DNA of 64,000 nt from Paludibacteraceae bacterium (GCA_905233415.1 CAJOEX010000002.1:56951-120950), one strand, 5' to 3'. Positions 42,708-51,929 are shown, counted from the first letter of the stretch. The notes: generated by a model from the sequence alone, not told the origin. Numbers and translations are program-made.

Positions 42708-43418
42708 TTAATCCTCCACTTTATTAAGTGTAACATCAAATACCATACCGCTGACATAAGTGGCTTTGTACGTGATCTGCTTGGCTGCACTATCGAATTT
42801 GCCATCTTCAATACCAGCCAATGAGTCGCCCCAACCGGCAACAAGGCTTGCGAGAAGAGAAATCGTTCCGTCTTCAGCTACTTTAATTACACCTTCCATG
42901 GCATAACTATCACCGTAACCGGCACGTTGTGCATACCAGCCGGCAAACATATCACTTACATAATAGTTGCCATCGCCATTGTTACCTACGATGAGTATGT
43001 CGAACGAATCGCCATATTCAACATCATTGCCTTTATAGCTGCGGAAACTGGTCGGAGTTACAGTCCAGTGCCCTTGAATAGGATCATCTGCATCTATTAC
43101 GACCACCGTTCTACTTGAAGAAGAAACGAACCCATCCGCATTCTCAATAGAATACACAACGGTATACACTCCTGCAACCGCGGGGTTTACCTTACCGGTA
43201 ACTATTACTTGACTTGTTACATCTTTACCTTGCATTACAGCCGAATAACCAGGTTCGGAATAAGAGTCACCTTGATGGATTTCAGCATATGTAGGTCCTT
43301 CCAATACCAACGTCGCGTAGTAAGTGATTCTTGTCAAGCCTTCCGACTCTTTTTCACAAGAGGTAAAGCCCAGTGTGAGGAGAGCCAGAGCCGCTATTAA
43401 CAAAATATTCTTTTTCAT
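42708..43418 (-). CDS. DUF5012/DUF5011-like immunoglobulin-type lipoprotein
   Basis: A 236-residue lipoprotein (signal MKKNILLIAALALLTLGFTSCEKE). Residues 30-110 form an Ig-like domain (IHQGDSYSEPGYSAVMQGKDVTSQVIVTGKVNPAVAGVYTVVYSIENADG), the bacterial surface-layer type also called DUF5011. The C-terminal half (PIQGHWTVTPTSFRSYKG onward) is a beta-rich domain specific to SusCD loci. It probably serves as a surface glycan- or peptide-binding accessory to the SusC/SusD transporter encoded upstream. Confidence 0.7.
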   Translation of the reverse strand: MKKNILLIAALALLTLGFTSCEKESEGLTRITYYATLVLEGPTYAEIHQGDSYSEPGYSAVMQGKDVTSQVIVTGKVNPAVAGVYTVVYSIENADGFVSSSSRTVVVIDADDPIQGHWTVTPTSFRSYKGNDVEYGDSFDILIVGNNGDGNYYVSDMFAGWYAQRAGYGDSYAMEGVIKVAEDGTISLLASLVAGWGDSLAGIEDGKFDSAAKQITYKATYVSGMVFDVTLNKVED

Positions 43419-43457
43419 AATTGTAATCCTTTTATTAGGTTAATACTATCCGTCAAA

Positions 43458-44975
43458 TTACTTACCCCAGAAAATTGGAGTGGTGAAACCTTGGAACTTC
43501 GGTGTATTACCGTTACGCGATTGAGAAGATTCAGCAAACGGCCAACGCTCAAGCATTTTGTTATCACCAATTTGACCATCAACCATGTACGGAGTGTACA
43601 GCGTTCCGGCAACATAAGCGCCTGTCTTTTGAGCACCGCTACCGGAATACATATCGCTACCCTTAACGCTACCGAACTTCGGATAATCCAAACGACGCAC
43701 CTCTGTGTAAGCCTCGAAGCAGTTAATACCTGTCAAAGCCAACCACTTTGAGATACCGATGGATTCCTTCCAATTCGCATTGTCAAACGGGAATTGAGCG
43801 ACAACTGCGCTTTCCGTACCGGCTACACCTGCTGTTGCGCAGGAAGCTGCGATAGCTGCCTCATAATGAGACTTTGCCTGACCTGCATCACCTTGACGAG
43901 CGAAATACTCAGCGATGAAGAATTCGACCTCAGCTACACTGATAAGGAATACCGGCATGTCAAACGATGCTTTTGGACGGCACCAGTAGTCAGCGTTCTT
44001 GAACGGAGCGTCAGAAGTACTGTTGTTGGTTCCGGAAATGTTTCCTACCCATTTGCTATCCGAGTTAACATCGAAGAAAGAAGCCAAACGCGGGTCAGCA
44101 TAAGTAATAGCACCCTCAGCATCAACCTGTTGCAAGGTATTGATAATTGCAAGGTTGGCTACGACGTTAATCTGTGTGCTACCGCCGAGCGTAGAGAACT
44201 CCTCTGCCCAGAACGGACTTTCGTGACCAGCCTCTTGAGCCCAGCAACCTGCAATCTTGATATCAGTTGCAGGAAGGTTGCCACCGTCAATAATCTTTTT
44301 AACTTCTGCCGTAACATCCTTCACACCTGCCATACGCATGAGCATTTTCAGCTTCTGAGCGTTAGCGAATTGAATCCACGGTTCAGCATTCTGTCCGGGG
44401 AAAGTGAAGTTTTGTGCTACCAAGTCAGCCGGAGCGGCTTTAGCCAAAGCTTCGTCCAATTCAGCGATAACGCCTTCGTAAATAGTCTGACCATCGTCAT
44501 ACTTCGGAGCAAGATTGCTCGGATCCAAAGCTTCTTTATAAGGAACTTCACCATAGCAGTCAACCAAAAGTTGGAATGCAAACGCACGCAAGGTGGTTGC
44601 AGCAAGGAATGTTCCCCATTCTTGATCCTGCTTTGCTTTCTCGCGAATCACTTTGGAGTTGGACAACACTTTCTGATACAGTTGTGCATAAGTACCACTG
44701 CTACGGGTAGCAGACATCGTAAACTGTGAATAGTCAATGTAGTTGCTTGTACCTGCCGAGTGTGCATAAATCTGGCAGTAATAACCACCAACGATATTCA
44801 AATAGTCAGCGTATGCAACTGCAAGGTTCATCTCAACTGCGGGCAGAATCATGTCATTGTTCACAACATCTGCTGCAGGTTGGTTGGGATCATAGTTGAT
44901 GTCCAAGAATTTGCTTTCGCAAGATGTAAATACTACGGTTACAACTGCAAAAATTACATATAAAATCTTTTTCAT
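43458..44975 (-). CDS. SusD/RagB family nutrient-binding lipoprotein (SusD-like_2 type)
   Basis: A 505-residue outer-membrane lipoprotein that caps its SusC partner. Signal peptide and lipobox are MKKILYVIFAVVTVVFTSCESKFLDINYDPNQP; the DINYDPNQP segment is typical of the SusD-like_2 subgroup. TPR-like helices include TTLRAFAFQLLVDCYGEVPY, and WLALTGINCFEAYTEVRRLDYP is near the C-terminus. Start set at ATG 44975, preceded by AAGGAGGGA, not the ORF-track ATG 18 bases earlier. It follows susC by 17 bases. The substrate is unknown; there is no glycoside hydrolase or peptidase in the locus. Confidence 0.9.
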   Translation of the reverse strand: MKKILYVIFAVVTVVFTSCESKFLDINYDPNQPAADVVNNDMILPAVEMNLAVAYADYLNIVGGYYCQIYAHSAGTSNYIDYSQFTMSATRSSGTYAQLYQKVLSNSKVIREKAKQDQEWGTFLAATTLRAFAFQLLVDCYGEVPYKEALDPSNLAPKYDDGQTIYEGVIAELDEALAKAAPADLVAQNFTFPGQNAEPWIQFANAQKLKMLMRMAGVKDVTAEVKKIIDGGNLPATDIKIAGCWAQEAGHESPFWAEEFSTLGGSTQINVVANLAIINTLQQVDAEGAITYADPRLASFFDVNSDSKWVGNISGTNNSTSDAPFKNADYWCRPKASFDMPVFLISVAEVEFFIAEYFARQGDAGQAKSHYEAAIAASCATAGVAGTESAVVAQFPFDNANWKESIGISKWLALTGINCFEAYTEVRRLDYPKFGSVKGSDMYSGSGAQKTGAYVAGTLYTPYMVDGQIGDNKMLERWPFAESSQSRNGNTPKFQGFTTPIFWGK

Positions 44976-44992
44976 AATTGTTCCCTCCTTCA

Positions 44993-47900
44993 TTAGAATT
45001 TAATATTCACATTCAAACCATACGTGCGGCTGGTCGGGTTGGAGTACAATTCACCGAATTGTGCAGCCAAGTCACCGTTTGCAGCGTAGCTGGTTGTTTC
45101 AGGATCAATATAGAGATTGCTATTAGCCGTGAATGTATATACGTTGTTCACGTAAGCGGTCAATGCAATGCTCTCGAAACTGATGCGGTTCATCCATTTC
45201 TTCGGGAGTTCCCATGTAAGGCTGATGTTACGCAGTTTTGCGAATGAACGGTCAAGCAGATAGAACTCACCACCTTGAGCGGCACCATAGTTATTGAAAT
45301 AGTTCTGGTAGCTGCTGTTCTCCATATAAATAGGAGTGGTGTTCGGCTCGTAGGAAATAGTACCGTCAGCACCTTCCACTTCTACTACAGAATTCGGGAT
45401 GATGAACGGGTTACGACCGTTATAGGTTGTTACAACACCGTTACCGGTAAATTGCATCAGGTTCTTTGTACGGGAGAACATGTAACCGCCGATACGTGCG
45501 TCCAAGGTTGCACTGAGCGTTACACCGAAGAATGACAACGAGGTATTGATACCACCGGTCCAGTCATTCTGCATGTTCTTGCCGGTATCTTCTACTTCTG
45601 TACCAAGAATCGGTTGACCGTTTACATCAACGATAATCTTACCGTCATCGGTATATTTCGGCAGATACGTATAGAACTCACCCATCGGTTTGCCGACTTC
45701 TGCATATACGTATACAGCATCGTTACCGGCCGAGAAACGTTGGATTACGCTCTTGCCGCCTTCCAGTTCCTCCGGCAACGAAAGAACCTTGTTCCAGTTG
45801 CGGGCGAAGGTGAAGTTCAAATCCCATTGTACGTGCTTGGTCTTAACCGGAGTGGTATTCAATGCCAATTCAAGACCTTGGTTGCGTACCTTACCGAAGT
45901 TGGTTACCATTGAGTTGTAACCGGTTGCAGGATCTACAGGCAGGGTAAAGATTTGGTCATCGGTAATACGATGATAGTACGTAGCGTCCAAGCCCAGACG
46001 ACCGCCGAAGAACTGGAGATTGAAACCAACCTCAGCCTCAGACGTCATCTCAGGACGCAATGAAGAACTACCCAATGTAGCCGGCAATTGGAATGCGTTG
46101 ACACCGTTAATCGGGAATGAAATCATGTCGCCATAATAATAGCCATCAGCAAAACCCTGTACGTATGCGGGGTTCGTCAGATATACATTGGCATCGTTAC
46201 CTGTCATACCGTAAGCGGCACGCAGTTTACCAAACGTCAGAACCTTGTTGGTCGGCATCAGGTTGGTGAAAATCCAGCTCAAAGTCACACCGGGATAGAA
46301 GTAACTGTTCTTTCCTTTCGGCAGTGTGGATGACCAGTCGTTACGAGCGGTCAAATCCAAATAGAGCATGTCGCGGAAACCGAGAGTAACGTCACCGAAC
46401 AAACCAATCAAACGACGTTTGGATTGGGACTCTGTCAAAGAAGTGCGGGTAGCACCGTTGCTCAAATCCCAGAAACCGGTCTGGAATGTCAATTGGTCTG
46501 TCTGACCTGACATAGAGGTCGAAGCACGCTCGTTGATGTTACATCCTACCAATGCACTCAAATCCCAATCGCCCCACTGGTTTGCGTATGAAACAAGGAA
46601 GTCGTGGTTCATCTCATACAAACGGTTGTAGGCAGCCCATACAGAACCAGATTGGTTCATGTTGCTCGGTGCATAACCGTAGTCATTGTTGATCAAAGCA
46701 TCATCCAATGCAATTTCAGGAACACCAATCTTACGATCTGCATCCGTGTAGTCCAAACCCATACGATAAGTAATGGTTAACTCCTTAATAGGATTAACGT
46801 CCACTTGTACCTTACCATATACCTGCTTGGCATCATTGTGATGATAGTTGTTGGCAATTGCCCAATAGGGGTTCGTGATACCGTAAGGCGTGAAATAAGC
46901 CTCAGGAGTATTGAACGCAAGGCTCAGATCCTGCTTGTCAACCAATGAGACGTCACGCGGGAACTCATACAAACCGTCAATTACAGAGGTTCCTTGGAAA
47001 GTACCTACAACGTCAGTTTTTGACTTGGCAAAGTTGATAGAGCTTGAAACCTTCAACCACTTAACAGGATTGTAGCTTCCACGGAAAGCAAGCGTGTGAC
47101 GCTGATACGTGTCCTTGTCACCCGGCATTGAACCGTCATCACCGGTGAACGAATAGGATGCGTAGTAGTTCATCTTGTTGTCCTGCGAAGCACCGCTGAA
47201 CGAAATGTTGTGGTTGTGAGAAATACCGATATCAAAGAAATCTTTGATGTTTGTCGGAACTGCTGAATACTCATGAATCAACTGCTCATTGTTCCAAATC
47301 GGACCATAAACCTGAAGCGAACCGTCCAAAGCAGGTCCCCATGAACCGTTCTCAATGAACGTCTGCTTGCCGTTCCAACCTTGACCAAACTGGTTTTGGA
47401 GAAGGGGCAGGTTGGCAATTTGACTGAACGAAACGCCACCGCTGTACTCAAGGTTAAAGTTGCGCTTTTCACCTTTAGCACCTTCTTTAGTGGTGATTAC
47501 AATCACACCGTTGGCGGCACGGCTACCATATAGAGCCGTTGCAGCAGCACCTTTCAGAACCGTCATAGACTCAATGTCTTGCGGAGAAATGTTGCTGACA
47601 CCACCCATTGCGGTGTTTTTCTCATCATTGGTATCGCTCGTCTGACTCAATGGAATTCCATCCACTACATAGAGAGGTTGGTTACTTCCTTTTACAGACG
47701 AGAAACCACGGATGATAACGTAGCTCGCAGCTCCTGGGTCAGTGGATGTCGATTGTACCTGCACACCGGCAACCTTACCGGCAAGAGCCTCTGCTGCATT
47801 CGTCGTACGTGCCTTGGTGATTTCATCTGCATCCACTTTCGTAGCTGCATAACCAAGGGTACGCTCTGAACGAGAGATGCCCAATGCAGTAATAACAACT

Positions 47901-48202
47901 TCATCCAGCACTTCCGTGTCCTCTTCCAGTACAATCTCCATGCCGTCTGCTGCCGTAACGGATGCGGAACGCATACCTACGAAACTTACAACAAGGGTTG
48001 CACCTTCAGGAGCTTCGATTGAGAATTTACCATCAAAATCTGTGATGGTTCCCCGGCTAGTACCCAAAACCGTAATGGATGCGCCTACGATAGGCTCATT
48101 GTCAACGGCACTGAGTACCTTGCCCTTAAACGTCTGGTTTTGCGACCAAACTTGCCCGAATGTAAGCATACAAACGGACAATACGAGTAAGAATCTCTTC
48201 AT
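44993..48202 (-). CDS. SusC/RagA family TonB-linked outer membrane transporter
   Basis: A 1069-residue TonB-dependent receptor. Signal peptide MKRFLLVLSVCMLTFGQVWSQ, then a carboxypeptidase-regulatory-like domain (FKGKVLSAVDNEPIVGASITVLGTSRGTITDFDGKFSI), a plug with the SusC signature (VVITALGISRSERTLGYA; NPQDIESMTVLKGAAATALYGSRAANGVIVITTK) and a 22-strand barrel ending YGLNVNIKF. It imports an unknown polymer with the SusD protein. The strong promoter at 48259-48290 reads into it; it heads the four-gene locus. Confidence 0.95.
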   Translation of the reverse strand: MKRFLLVLSVCMLTFGQVWSQNQTFKGKVLSAVDNEPIVGASITVLGTSRGTITDFDGKFSIEAPEGATLVVSFVGMRSASVTAADGMEIVLEEDTEVLDEVVITALGISRSERTLGYAATKVDADEITKARTTNAAEALAGKVAGVQVQSTSTDPGAASYVIIRGFSSVKGSNQPLYVVDGIPLSQTSDTNDEKNTAMGGVSNISPQDIESMTVLKGAAATALYGSRAANGVIVITTKEGAKGEKRNFNLEYSGGVSFSQIANLPLLQNQFGQGWNGKQTFIENGSWGPALDGSLQVYGPIWNNEQLIHEYSAVPTNIKDFFDIGISHNHNISFSGASQDNKMNYYASYSFTGDDGSMPGDKDTYQRHTLAFRGSYNPVKWLKVSSSINFAKSKTDVVGTFQGTSVIDGLYEFPRDVSLVDKQDLSLAFNTPEAYFTPYGITNPYWAIANNYHHNDAKQVYGKVQVDVNPIKELTITYRMGLDYTDADRKIGVPEIALDDALINNDYGYAPSNMNQSGSVWAAYNRLYEMNHDFLVSYANQWGDWDLSALVGCNINERASTSMSGQTDQLTFQTGFWDLSNGATRTSLTESQSKRRLIGLFGDVTLGFRDMLYLDLTARNDWSSTLPKGKNSYFYPGVTLSWIFTNLMPTNKVLTFGKLRAAYGMTGNDANVYLTNPAYVQGFADGYYYGDMISFPINGVNAFQLPATLGSSSLRPEMTSEAEVGFNLQFFGGRLGLDATYYHRITDDQIFTLPVDPATGYNSMVTNFGKVRNQGLELALNTTPVKTKHVQWDLNFTFARNWNKVLSLPEELEGGKSVIQRFSAGNDAVYVYAEVGKPMGEFYTYLPKYTDDGKIIVDVNGQPILGTEVEDTGKNMQNDWTGGINTSLSFFGVTLSATLDARIGGYMFSRTKNLMQFTGNGVVTTYNGRNPFIIPNSVVEVEGADGTISYEPNTTPIYMENSSYQNYFNNYGAAQGGEFYLLDRSFAKLRNISLTWELPKKWMNRISFESIALTAYVNNVYTFTANSNLYIDPETTSYAANGDLAAQFGELYSNPTSRTYGLNVNIKF

Positions 48203-48258
48203 ACCTTAAAATGTTTGTTAATACTTGTGTTATTAATTCCCTTTTTGGAATCTGGCGG

Positions 48259-48290
48259 CAAAAGTACGCTTTTTTTAGCATATACACAAA
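48259..48290 (-). promoter_or_regulatory. Promoter of susCD locus
   Basis: Minus-strand TTTG at 48287-48290, 20-base spacer, TACTTTTG at 48259-48266. No sigma/anti-sigma pair lies next to the locus. Confidence 0.75.
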
Positions 48291-48455
48291 TTTTTACGTA
48301 TTTTTCGAAAATAAAAGTCAAAAAAAAATAATTTTGTCAAGTCAGTAGAGCAAAACAAGCTGTTATATAATAATATATTTAAGGTGTGAAAACTTACCGA
48401 TAAACTGCATTTTTTGTGTATTTGCCGTTTGTCTTTCGACTTTTTACGGGAAAAA
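48291..48455. other. Divergent spacer, nothing recognised
   Basis: AT-rich spacer between the susC and rfbB promoters; the gap from susC to rfbB is 327 bases in all. Apart from the two promoters I see no repeat, RNA or coding frame. Confidence 0.5.
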
Positions 48456-48487
48456 TTTGTGCAGATAAAAACTTTTTTGTACCTTTG
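48456..48487 (+). promoter_or_regulatory. Promoter of rfbB-yraN
   Basis: TTTG at 48456-48459, 20-base spacer, TACCTTTG at 48480-48487, 43 bases before the start. Confidence 0.75.
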
Positions 48488-48529
48488 TCGCAAAATATAC
48501 AAGTAACAACTTTTCAAGACCAATACGCT

Positions 48530-49663
48530 ATGCAGTGCATTATTATTACCGGCGGAGCCGGATTTATCGGAAGTCATGTGGTTCGTTTGTTTGTGAATAA
48601 ATATCCGGAATACCGGATTATCAATGTCGATAAGCTGACCTATGCCGGCAATCTCGCCAATCTCAAGGATATAGAGGACAAACCTAATTACCGCTTTGTC
48701 AAGGCGGATATCTGCGATTTTGACACAATCTTTGCCCTTATGCAGGAGGAGCATGTGACCGGGGTTATCCACTTGGCGGCGGAAAGCCACGTGGACCGTT
48801 CTATCAAGGACCCTTTCACTTTTGCCCGTACGAATGTATTAGGTACGCTCAGTATGCTGCAGGCGGCAAAACTGTATTGGGCGAGTCTTCCGGAGAAGTA
48901 TGAGGGCAAACGATTCTATCACATCTCTACCGATGAGGTTTACGGTGCTTTGCAACTGACTCACCCCGAAGGTCTGGAGTCGCCGTTTACGACAGTTGCT
49001 TCTTCAGCGGAACATCATTATGCCTATGGTGAGGATTTCTTTGAGGAAACAACGAAGTACAATCCCCATAGCCCGTACAGCGCTTCAAAAGCTTCGTCCG
49101 ACCATTTTGTCCGTGCCTTCCACGATACATACGGTATGCCGACTATTGTAACAAACTGTTCAAACAACTACGGTCCCTATCAGTTCCCAGAAAAATTGAT
49201 ACCGCTGTTTATCAACAATATCCGTCATCGTAAGCCGTTGCCGGTTTACGGTAAGGGGGAGAATGTGCGTGACTGGCTGTTTGTGGAGGACCACGCCCGT
49301 GCCATTGACTTGATTTTCCACAAAGGGAAGGTTGCTGAAACATATAATATCGGCGGTTTCAATGAATGGAAGAATATCGATATAATCAAGGTTGTTATCA
49401 AGACTGTTGACCGTTTGCTCGGTCGCAGAGAAGGGGAGGATATGGATTTGATAACGTTTGTTACTGACCGAGCCGGACATGATATGCGTTATGCCATTGA
49501 CAGCCGCAAACTAAAGGATGAATTGGGCTGGGAACCAAGCCTGCAATTTGAAGAAGGCATCGAAAGAACCGTGCGCTGGTATCTTGACAATCAGGCGTGG
49601 CTGGACAATATCACGTCCGGCGAATACGAGAAATATTACGAGTCGATGTACGCTAACCGTTGA
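48530..49663 (+). CDS. rfbB: dTDP-glucose 4,6-dehydratase
   Basis: A 377-residue extended short-chain dehydrogenase making dTDP-4-keto-6-deoxyglucose for rhamnose and other surface sugars. NAD motif TGGAGFIGSHVV, active-site YSASK (Tyr and Lys), HISTDEVYGAL with the Thr-Asp-Glu triad, and TNCSNNYGPYQFPEKLIPLFI are all present. The ORF-track start at 48416 lies before the promoter; ATG 48530 (MQCIIITGG) is correct. The usual rfbA, rfbC and rfbD partners are not adjacent. A slight C-terminal insertion (WLDNITSGEYEKYYESMY) is typical of Bacteroidota. Confidence 0.95.
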   Translation: MQCIIITGGAGFIGSHVVRLFVNKYPEYRIINVDKLTYAGNLANLKDIEDKPNYRFVKADICDFDTIFALMQEEHVTGVIHLAAESHVDRSIKDPFTFARTNVLGTLSMLQAAKLYWASLPEKYEGKRFYHISTDEVYGALQLTHPEGLESPFTTVASSAEHHYAYGEDFFEETTKYNPHSPYSASKASSDHFVRAFHDTYGMPTIVTNCSNNYGPYQFPEKLIPLFINNIRHRKPLPVYGKGENVRDWLFVEDHARAIDLIFHKGKVAETYNIGGFNEWKNIDIIKVVIKTVDRLLGRREGEDMDLITFVTDRAGHDMRYAIDSRKLKDELGWEPSLQFEEGIERTVRWYLDNQAWLDNITSGEYEKYYESMYANR

Positions 49664-49665
49664 TT

Positions 49666-50088
49666 ATGGCGGAACATAATCGCATAGGTCGTCTTGGCGA
49701 AGAGCGTGCAGCAGTGCTTTTACGTGAAAAAGGCTATAAGATAGTTGCGACCAATTGGCGTTTAGGTCATTTAGAGGTCGATATAATTGCTTCCAACCGC
49801 GAGGAAATAGTCTTTGTGGAGGTTAAAACGCGCACTTCTTTATACGGAGGTAATCCGGAAGAGGCTGTTGATGCACAAAAACGCAGACATTTGACAGCAG
49901 CTGCCAATGCTTATATCAAGTACAACAACGAGACCCGCATGCCTCGTTTTGATATTATCGGTATTTTGATGAACAAGGCCGGAGAAATCGAAGACGTTCA
50001 CCATTTTGAAAATGCGTTTTCACCACCGGCAAAATATCGGACTGCCGCTTCTTTTTTAGGGAAATGGCAATGGTCCAAGAGAAAATGA
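49666..50088 (+). CDS. YraN family protein (UPF0102), endonuclease fold
   Basis: A 140-residue protein of the YraN family with a restriction-endonuclease-like fold: NRIGRLGEERAAVLLREKGYKI, GHLEVDIIASNREEIVFVEVKTRT holding the PD-(D/E)XK-type residues (E-x9-D, EVK), and AVDAQKRRHLTAAANAYI. The role is unknown; Holliday-junction or repair functions have been proposed for the fold. ATG 49666 is chosen; the ORF-track start 49660 is a TTG overlapping the rfbB stop. It is co-transcribed with rfbB and ends at a bidirectional terminator. Confidence 0.9.
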   Translation: MAEHNRIGRLGEERAAVLLREKGYKIVATNWRLGHLEVDIIASNREEIVFVEVKTRTSLYGGNPEEAVDAQKRRHLTAAANAYIKYNNETRMPRFDIIGILMNKAGEIEDVHHFENAFSPPAKYRTAASFLGKWQWSKRK

Positions 50089-50097
50089 CGGACGTAA

Positions 50098-50131
50098 ACA
50101 ATAAAAGCACCGGTTTCGGTGCTTTTATTGT
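50098..50131. terminator. Bidirectional terminator of yraN and tRNA-Met
   Basis: ACAATAAAAGCACCG pairs with CGGTGCTTTTATTGT around a GTTT loop. On the minus strand it directly follows the tRNA acceptor end. Confidence 0.88.
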
Positions 50132-50205
50132 GGTCCCGCTTGGGCTTGAACCAAGGACCCCCTGATTATGAGTCAGGTGCTACTAACCAACTGAGCTACG
50201 GGACC
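50131..50205 (-). tRNA. tRNA-Met or tRNA-Ile2 (CAT)
   Basis: Minus strand: acceptor GGTCCCG/CGGGACC with discriminator A, D-arm GCTCAGTTGGTTAGTAGC, anticodon stem-loop CCTGACTCATAATCAGG (anticodon CAT), T-arm CTTGGTTCAAGCCCAAG. The initiator GGG/CCC anticodon-stem pairs are absent, so it is elongator Met or lysidine-modified Ile2. CCA is not encoded. It starts 11 bases after the stop of the OmpA-type gene. Confidence 0.9.
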
Positions 50206-50216
50206 GTCGCGTTAAA

Positions 50217-51755
50217 TCACTTTATACTCTCATAGAAATCCTCTGCGTTATGCTTGGAGATGTGGGTTTGCTCCTCCGTCAAATCCGGAATAACAAGCCG
50301 TGTTCCAGGCGGAATATAGTTAGGTGACTTCAACGTCGTTCTGTTTGCATCATAAATGAATACCCAGCAATAGGTATTGCCATAATATTTGCGCGCGATA
50401 GCACTCAAGGTCATGCCTTCCGGTGCAGTGATAACTCCATTCACCCGCTCAGCCATTGCCTGTGCTTGTGCTTCAGCCGCCAAAGCTGCGCGGTCATCAT
50501 TGGCCCGTTTAATATCCTCAAACTCACTGCATGGCATTAAGTGAACATCGGCACGTCGGTTCGGTGTATAGGAACCTGAGCTGCGACCGCCATAAATCGT
50601 TCCTCCGCTGGAATAGGTTATACGAGACGGATCGATATTATGCTCCTCAACCAACTCATCACGGATATTCTGTGCGCGCAGTACACCGAGATTTTCGTTA
50701 TGGTCCTCTGTACCTGTATTGTCTGCATAACCGGTGATTTCCGCGCAGAGGTCTCCCTCACGTTTCAAGCGATTAGCCAACTGCTGCACCTCTATCAAAG
50801 CCTTGTCGTCAAGATTGTTCTTGTTGTGCTCGAAATAGATGTAGAAGTAGTCATCCTCATTGAAATTATGCATACCTCCGGTTCCGCCGTCTCCCATCAT
50901 ATACAATGTATCCGTATGAGAAATGACCAGCGTATCTTTTTCAGGAGCCTTTCTGTTCATTGCGTCAAAGGCGGCATAGCTTGCGATATTCTTCACGTGC
51001 GTTTTCTTGATGGACGCAAGTTTGAAGCGCAGATGAAGCGTTACGTCAATAATACCATCGTTGTTTTTTGATGCGGGAGATGATGAGCCTCGCCCGTCAA
51101 TCAAGTCCTTAATATAATAAGTATAGGTTGCTTTTACACCCAAGGAAGTTACACGCCCAAGGTTGAAGTTAAACAACGTTCCAGCTAACAGGTAAGGATA
51201 TACCTTGCTAAATGTTTCATCCGATTGGGGTTCATTAGTAGCCGTATGCTGCCGTGAATCATCGGGATAGTAGATGCTGTTTTTGAAACTGCCGCAACCA
51301 CCGCCGACCATTAGTTCCAGACCGAAAATCTTACGTTTCGCCCGTGGATAGCATGCAGACATTAAGTCAAACGCCAAGTAGCCGTGTCCGCGAATCATCA
51401 TACCATCAAGCAGGATGTCTGCGTGCTGTTTGTCTCCTTGTCCGGTCACTCTGTACATATCATAGTGCATTTGGAGGCCGATGGTCCACATAGGCGTGAA
51501 GTTATATTCCAGTGCCAGACCGACAGCCGGTGCAAAAACCGCGTGCTTCATTTCGCTGGCGAAATCACCGTCGAAGGCATTGAAACCACCTTCAAGCGCA
51601 ATCGACCAGTGTGCAAACTCCGGTGCCACTCCATTTTCATTCTCCGACAACTTCCACGGATGAGCACCTTTGGGATCTTCCGTCTTTGCAGCAAAAATGC
51701 TCATGGAGCAGAGTATTGCGACGATGAGATAATATAGTTTCTTTTGAGCCAGCAT
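50217..51755 (-). CDS. OmpA family outer membrane protein with C-terminal LysM-like domain
   Basis: A 512-residue exported protein. Signal peptide MLAQKKLYYLIVAILCSMSIFAA; beta-barrel-like region about 40-290 (ALEYNFTPMWTIGLQMHYDMYRV, YLLAGTLFNFNLGRVTSLGVKATYTYYI); OmpA peptidoglycan-binding domain about 330-440 (IYFEHNKNNLDDKALIEVQQLANRL, GYADNTGTEDHNENLGVLRAQNI); and a LysM-like end (ITAPEGMTLSAIARKYYGNTYCWVFIYDANR). It likely ties the outer membrane to peptidoglycan. The ORF track gives 732 residues, but the first 220 are antisense to pta and upstream of the promoter, so ATG 51755 is used. Confidence 0.88.
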   Translation of the reverse strand: MLAQKKLYYLIVAILCSMSIFAAKTEDPKGAHPWKLSENENGVAPEFAHWSIALEGGFNAFDGDFASEMKHAVFAPAVGLALEYNFTPMWTIGLQMHYDMYRVTGQGDKQHADILLDGMMIRGHGYLAFDLMSACYPRAKRKIFGLELMVGGGCGSFKNSIYYPDDSRQHTATNEPQSDETFSKVYPYLLAGTLFNFNLGRVTSLGVKATYTYYIKDLIDGRGSSSPASKNNDGIIDVTLHLRFKLASIKKTHVKNIASYAAFDAMNRKAPEKDTLVISHTDTLYMMGDGGTGGMHNFNEDDYFYIYFEHNKNNLDDKALIEVQQLANRLKREGDLCAEITGYADNTGTEDHNENLGVLRAQNIRDELVEEHNIDPSRITYSSGGTIYGGRSSGSYTPNRRADVHLMPCSEFEDIKRANDDRAALAAEAQAQAMAERVNGVITAPEGMTLSAIARKYYGNTYCWVFIYDANRTTLKSPNYIPPGTRLVIPDLTEEQTHISKHNAEDFYESIK

Positions 51756-51803
51756 GTGAACTAACACATTAGCGCAATCTACATAAAAAACCAAAATCCA
51801 GTG

Positions 51804-51834
51804 CAAAGTTACAACTTTTTTTTGAAATACCAAA
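51804..51834 (-). promoter_or_regulatory. Promoter of ompA-like gene
   Basis: Minus-strand TTTG at 51831-51834, 19-base spacer, TAACTTTG at 51804-51811. Confidence 0.75.
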
Positions 51835-51851
51835 TTTTTTGCCGAAAAAAA

Positions 51852-51902
51852 AGATATTTTTTGTATTTTTATTGTGTATATGAGATATTTTTTGTATTTT
51901 TG
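51852..51902 (+). promoter_or_regulatory. Promoter of pta-ackA, duplicated -7 region
   Basis: TTG at 51872-51874, 20-base spacer, TATTTTTG at 51895-51902. The 19-mer AGATATTTTTTGTATTTTT occurs at 51852-51870 and again at 51883-51901, so the -7 region is present twice 31 bases apart; the first copy ends in A, not G. Confidence 0.65.
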
Positions 51903-51929
51903 CGGCAAATATTGATAAATTTTTCTACA

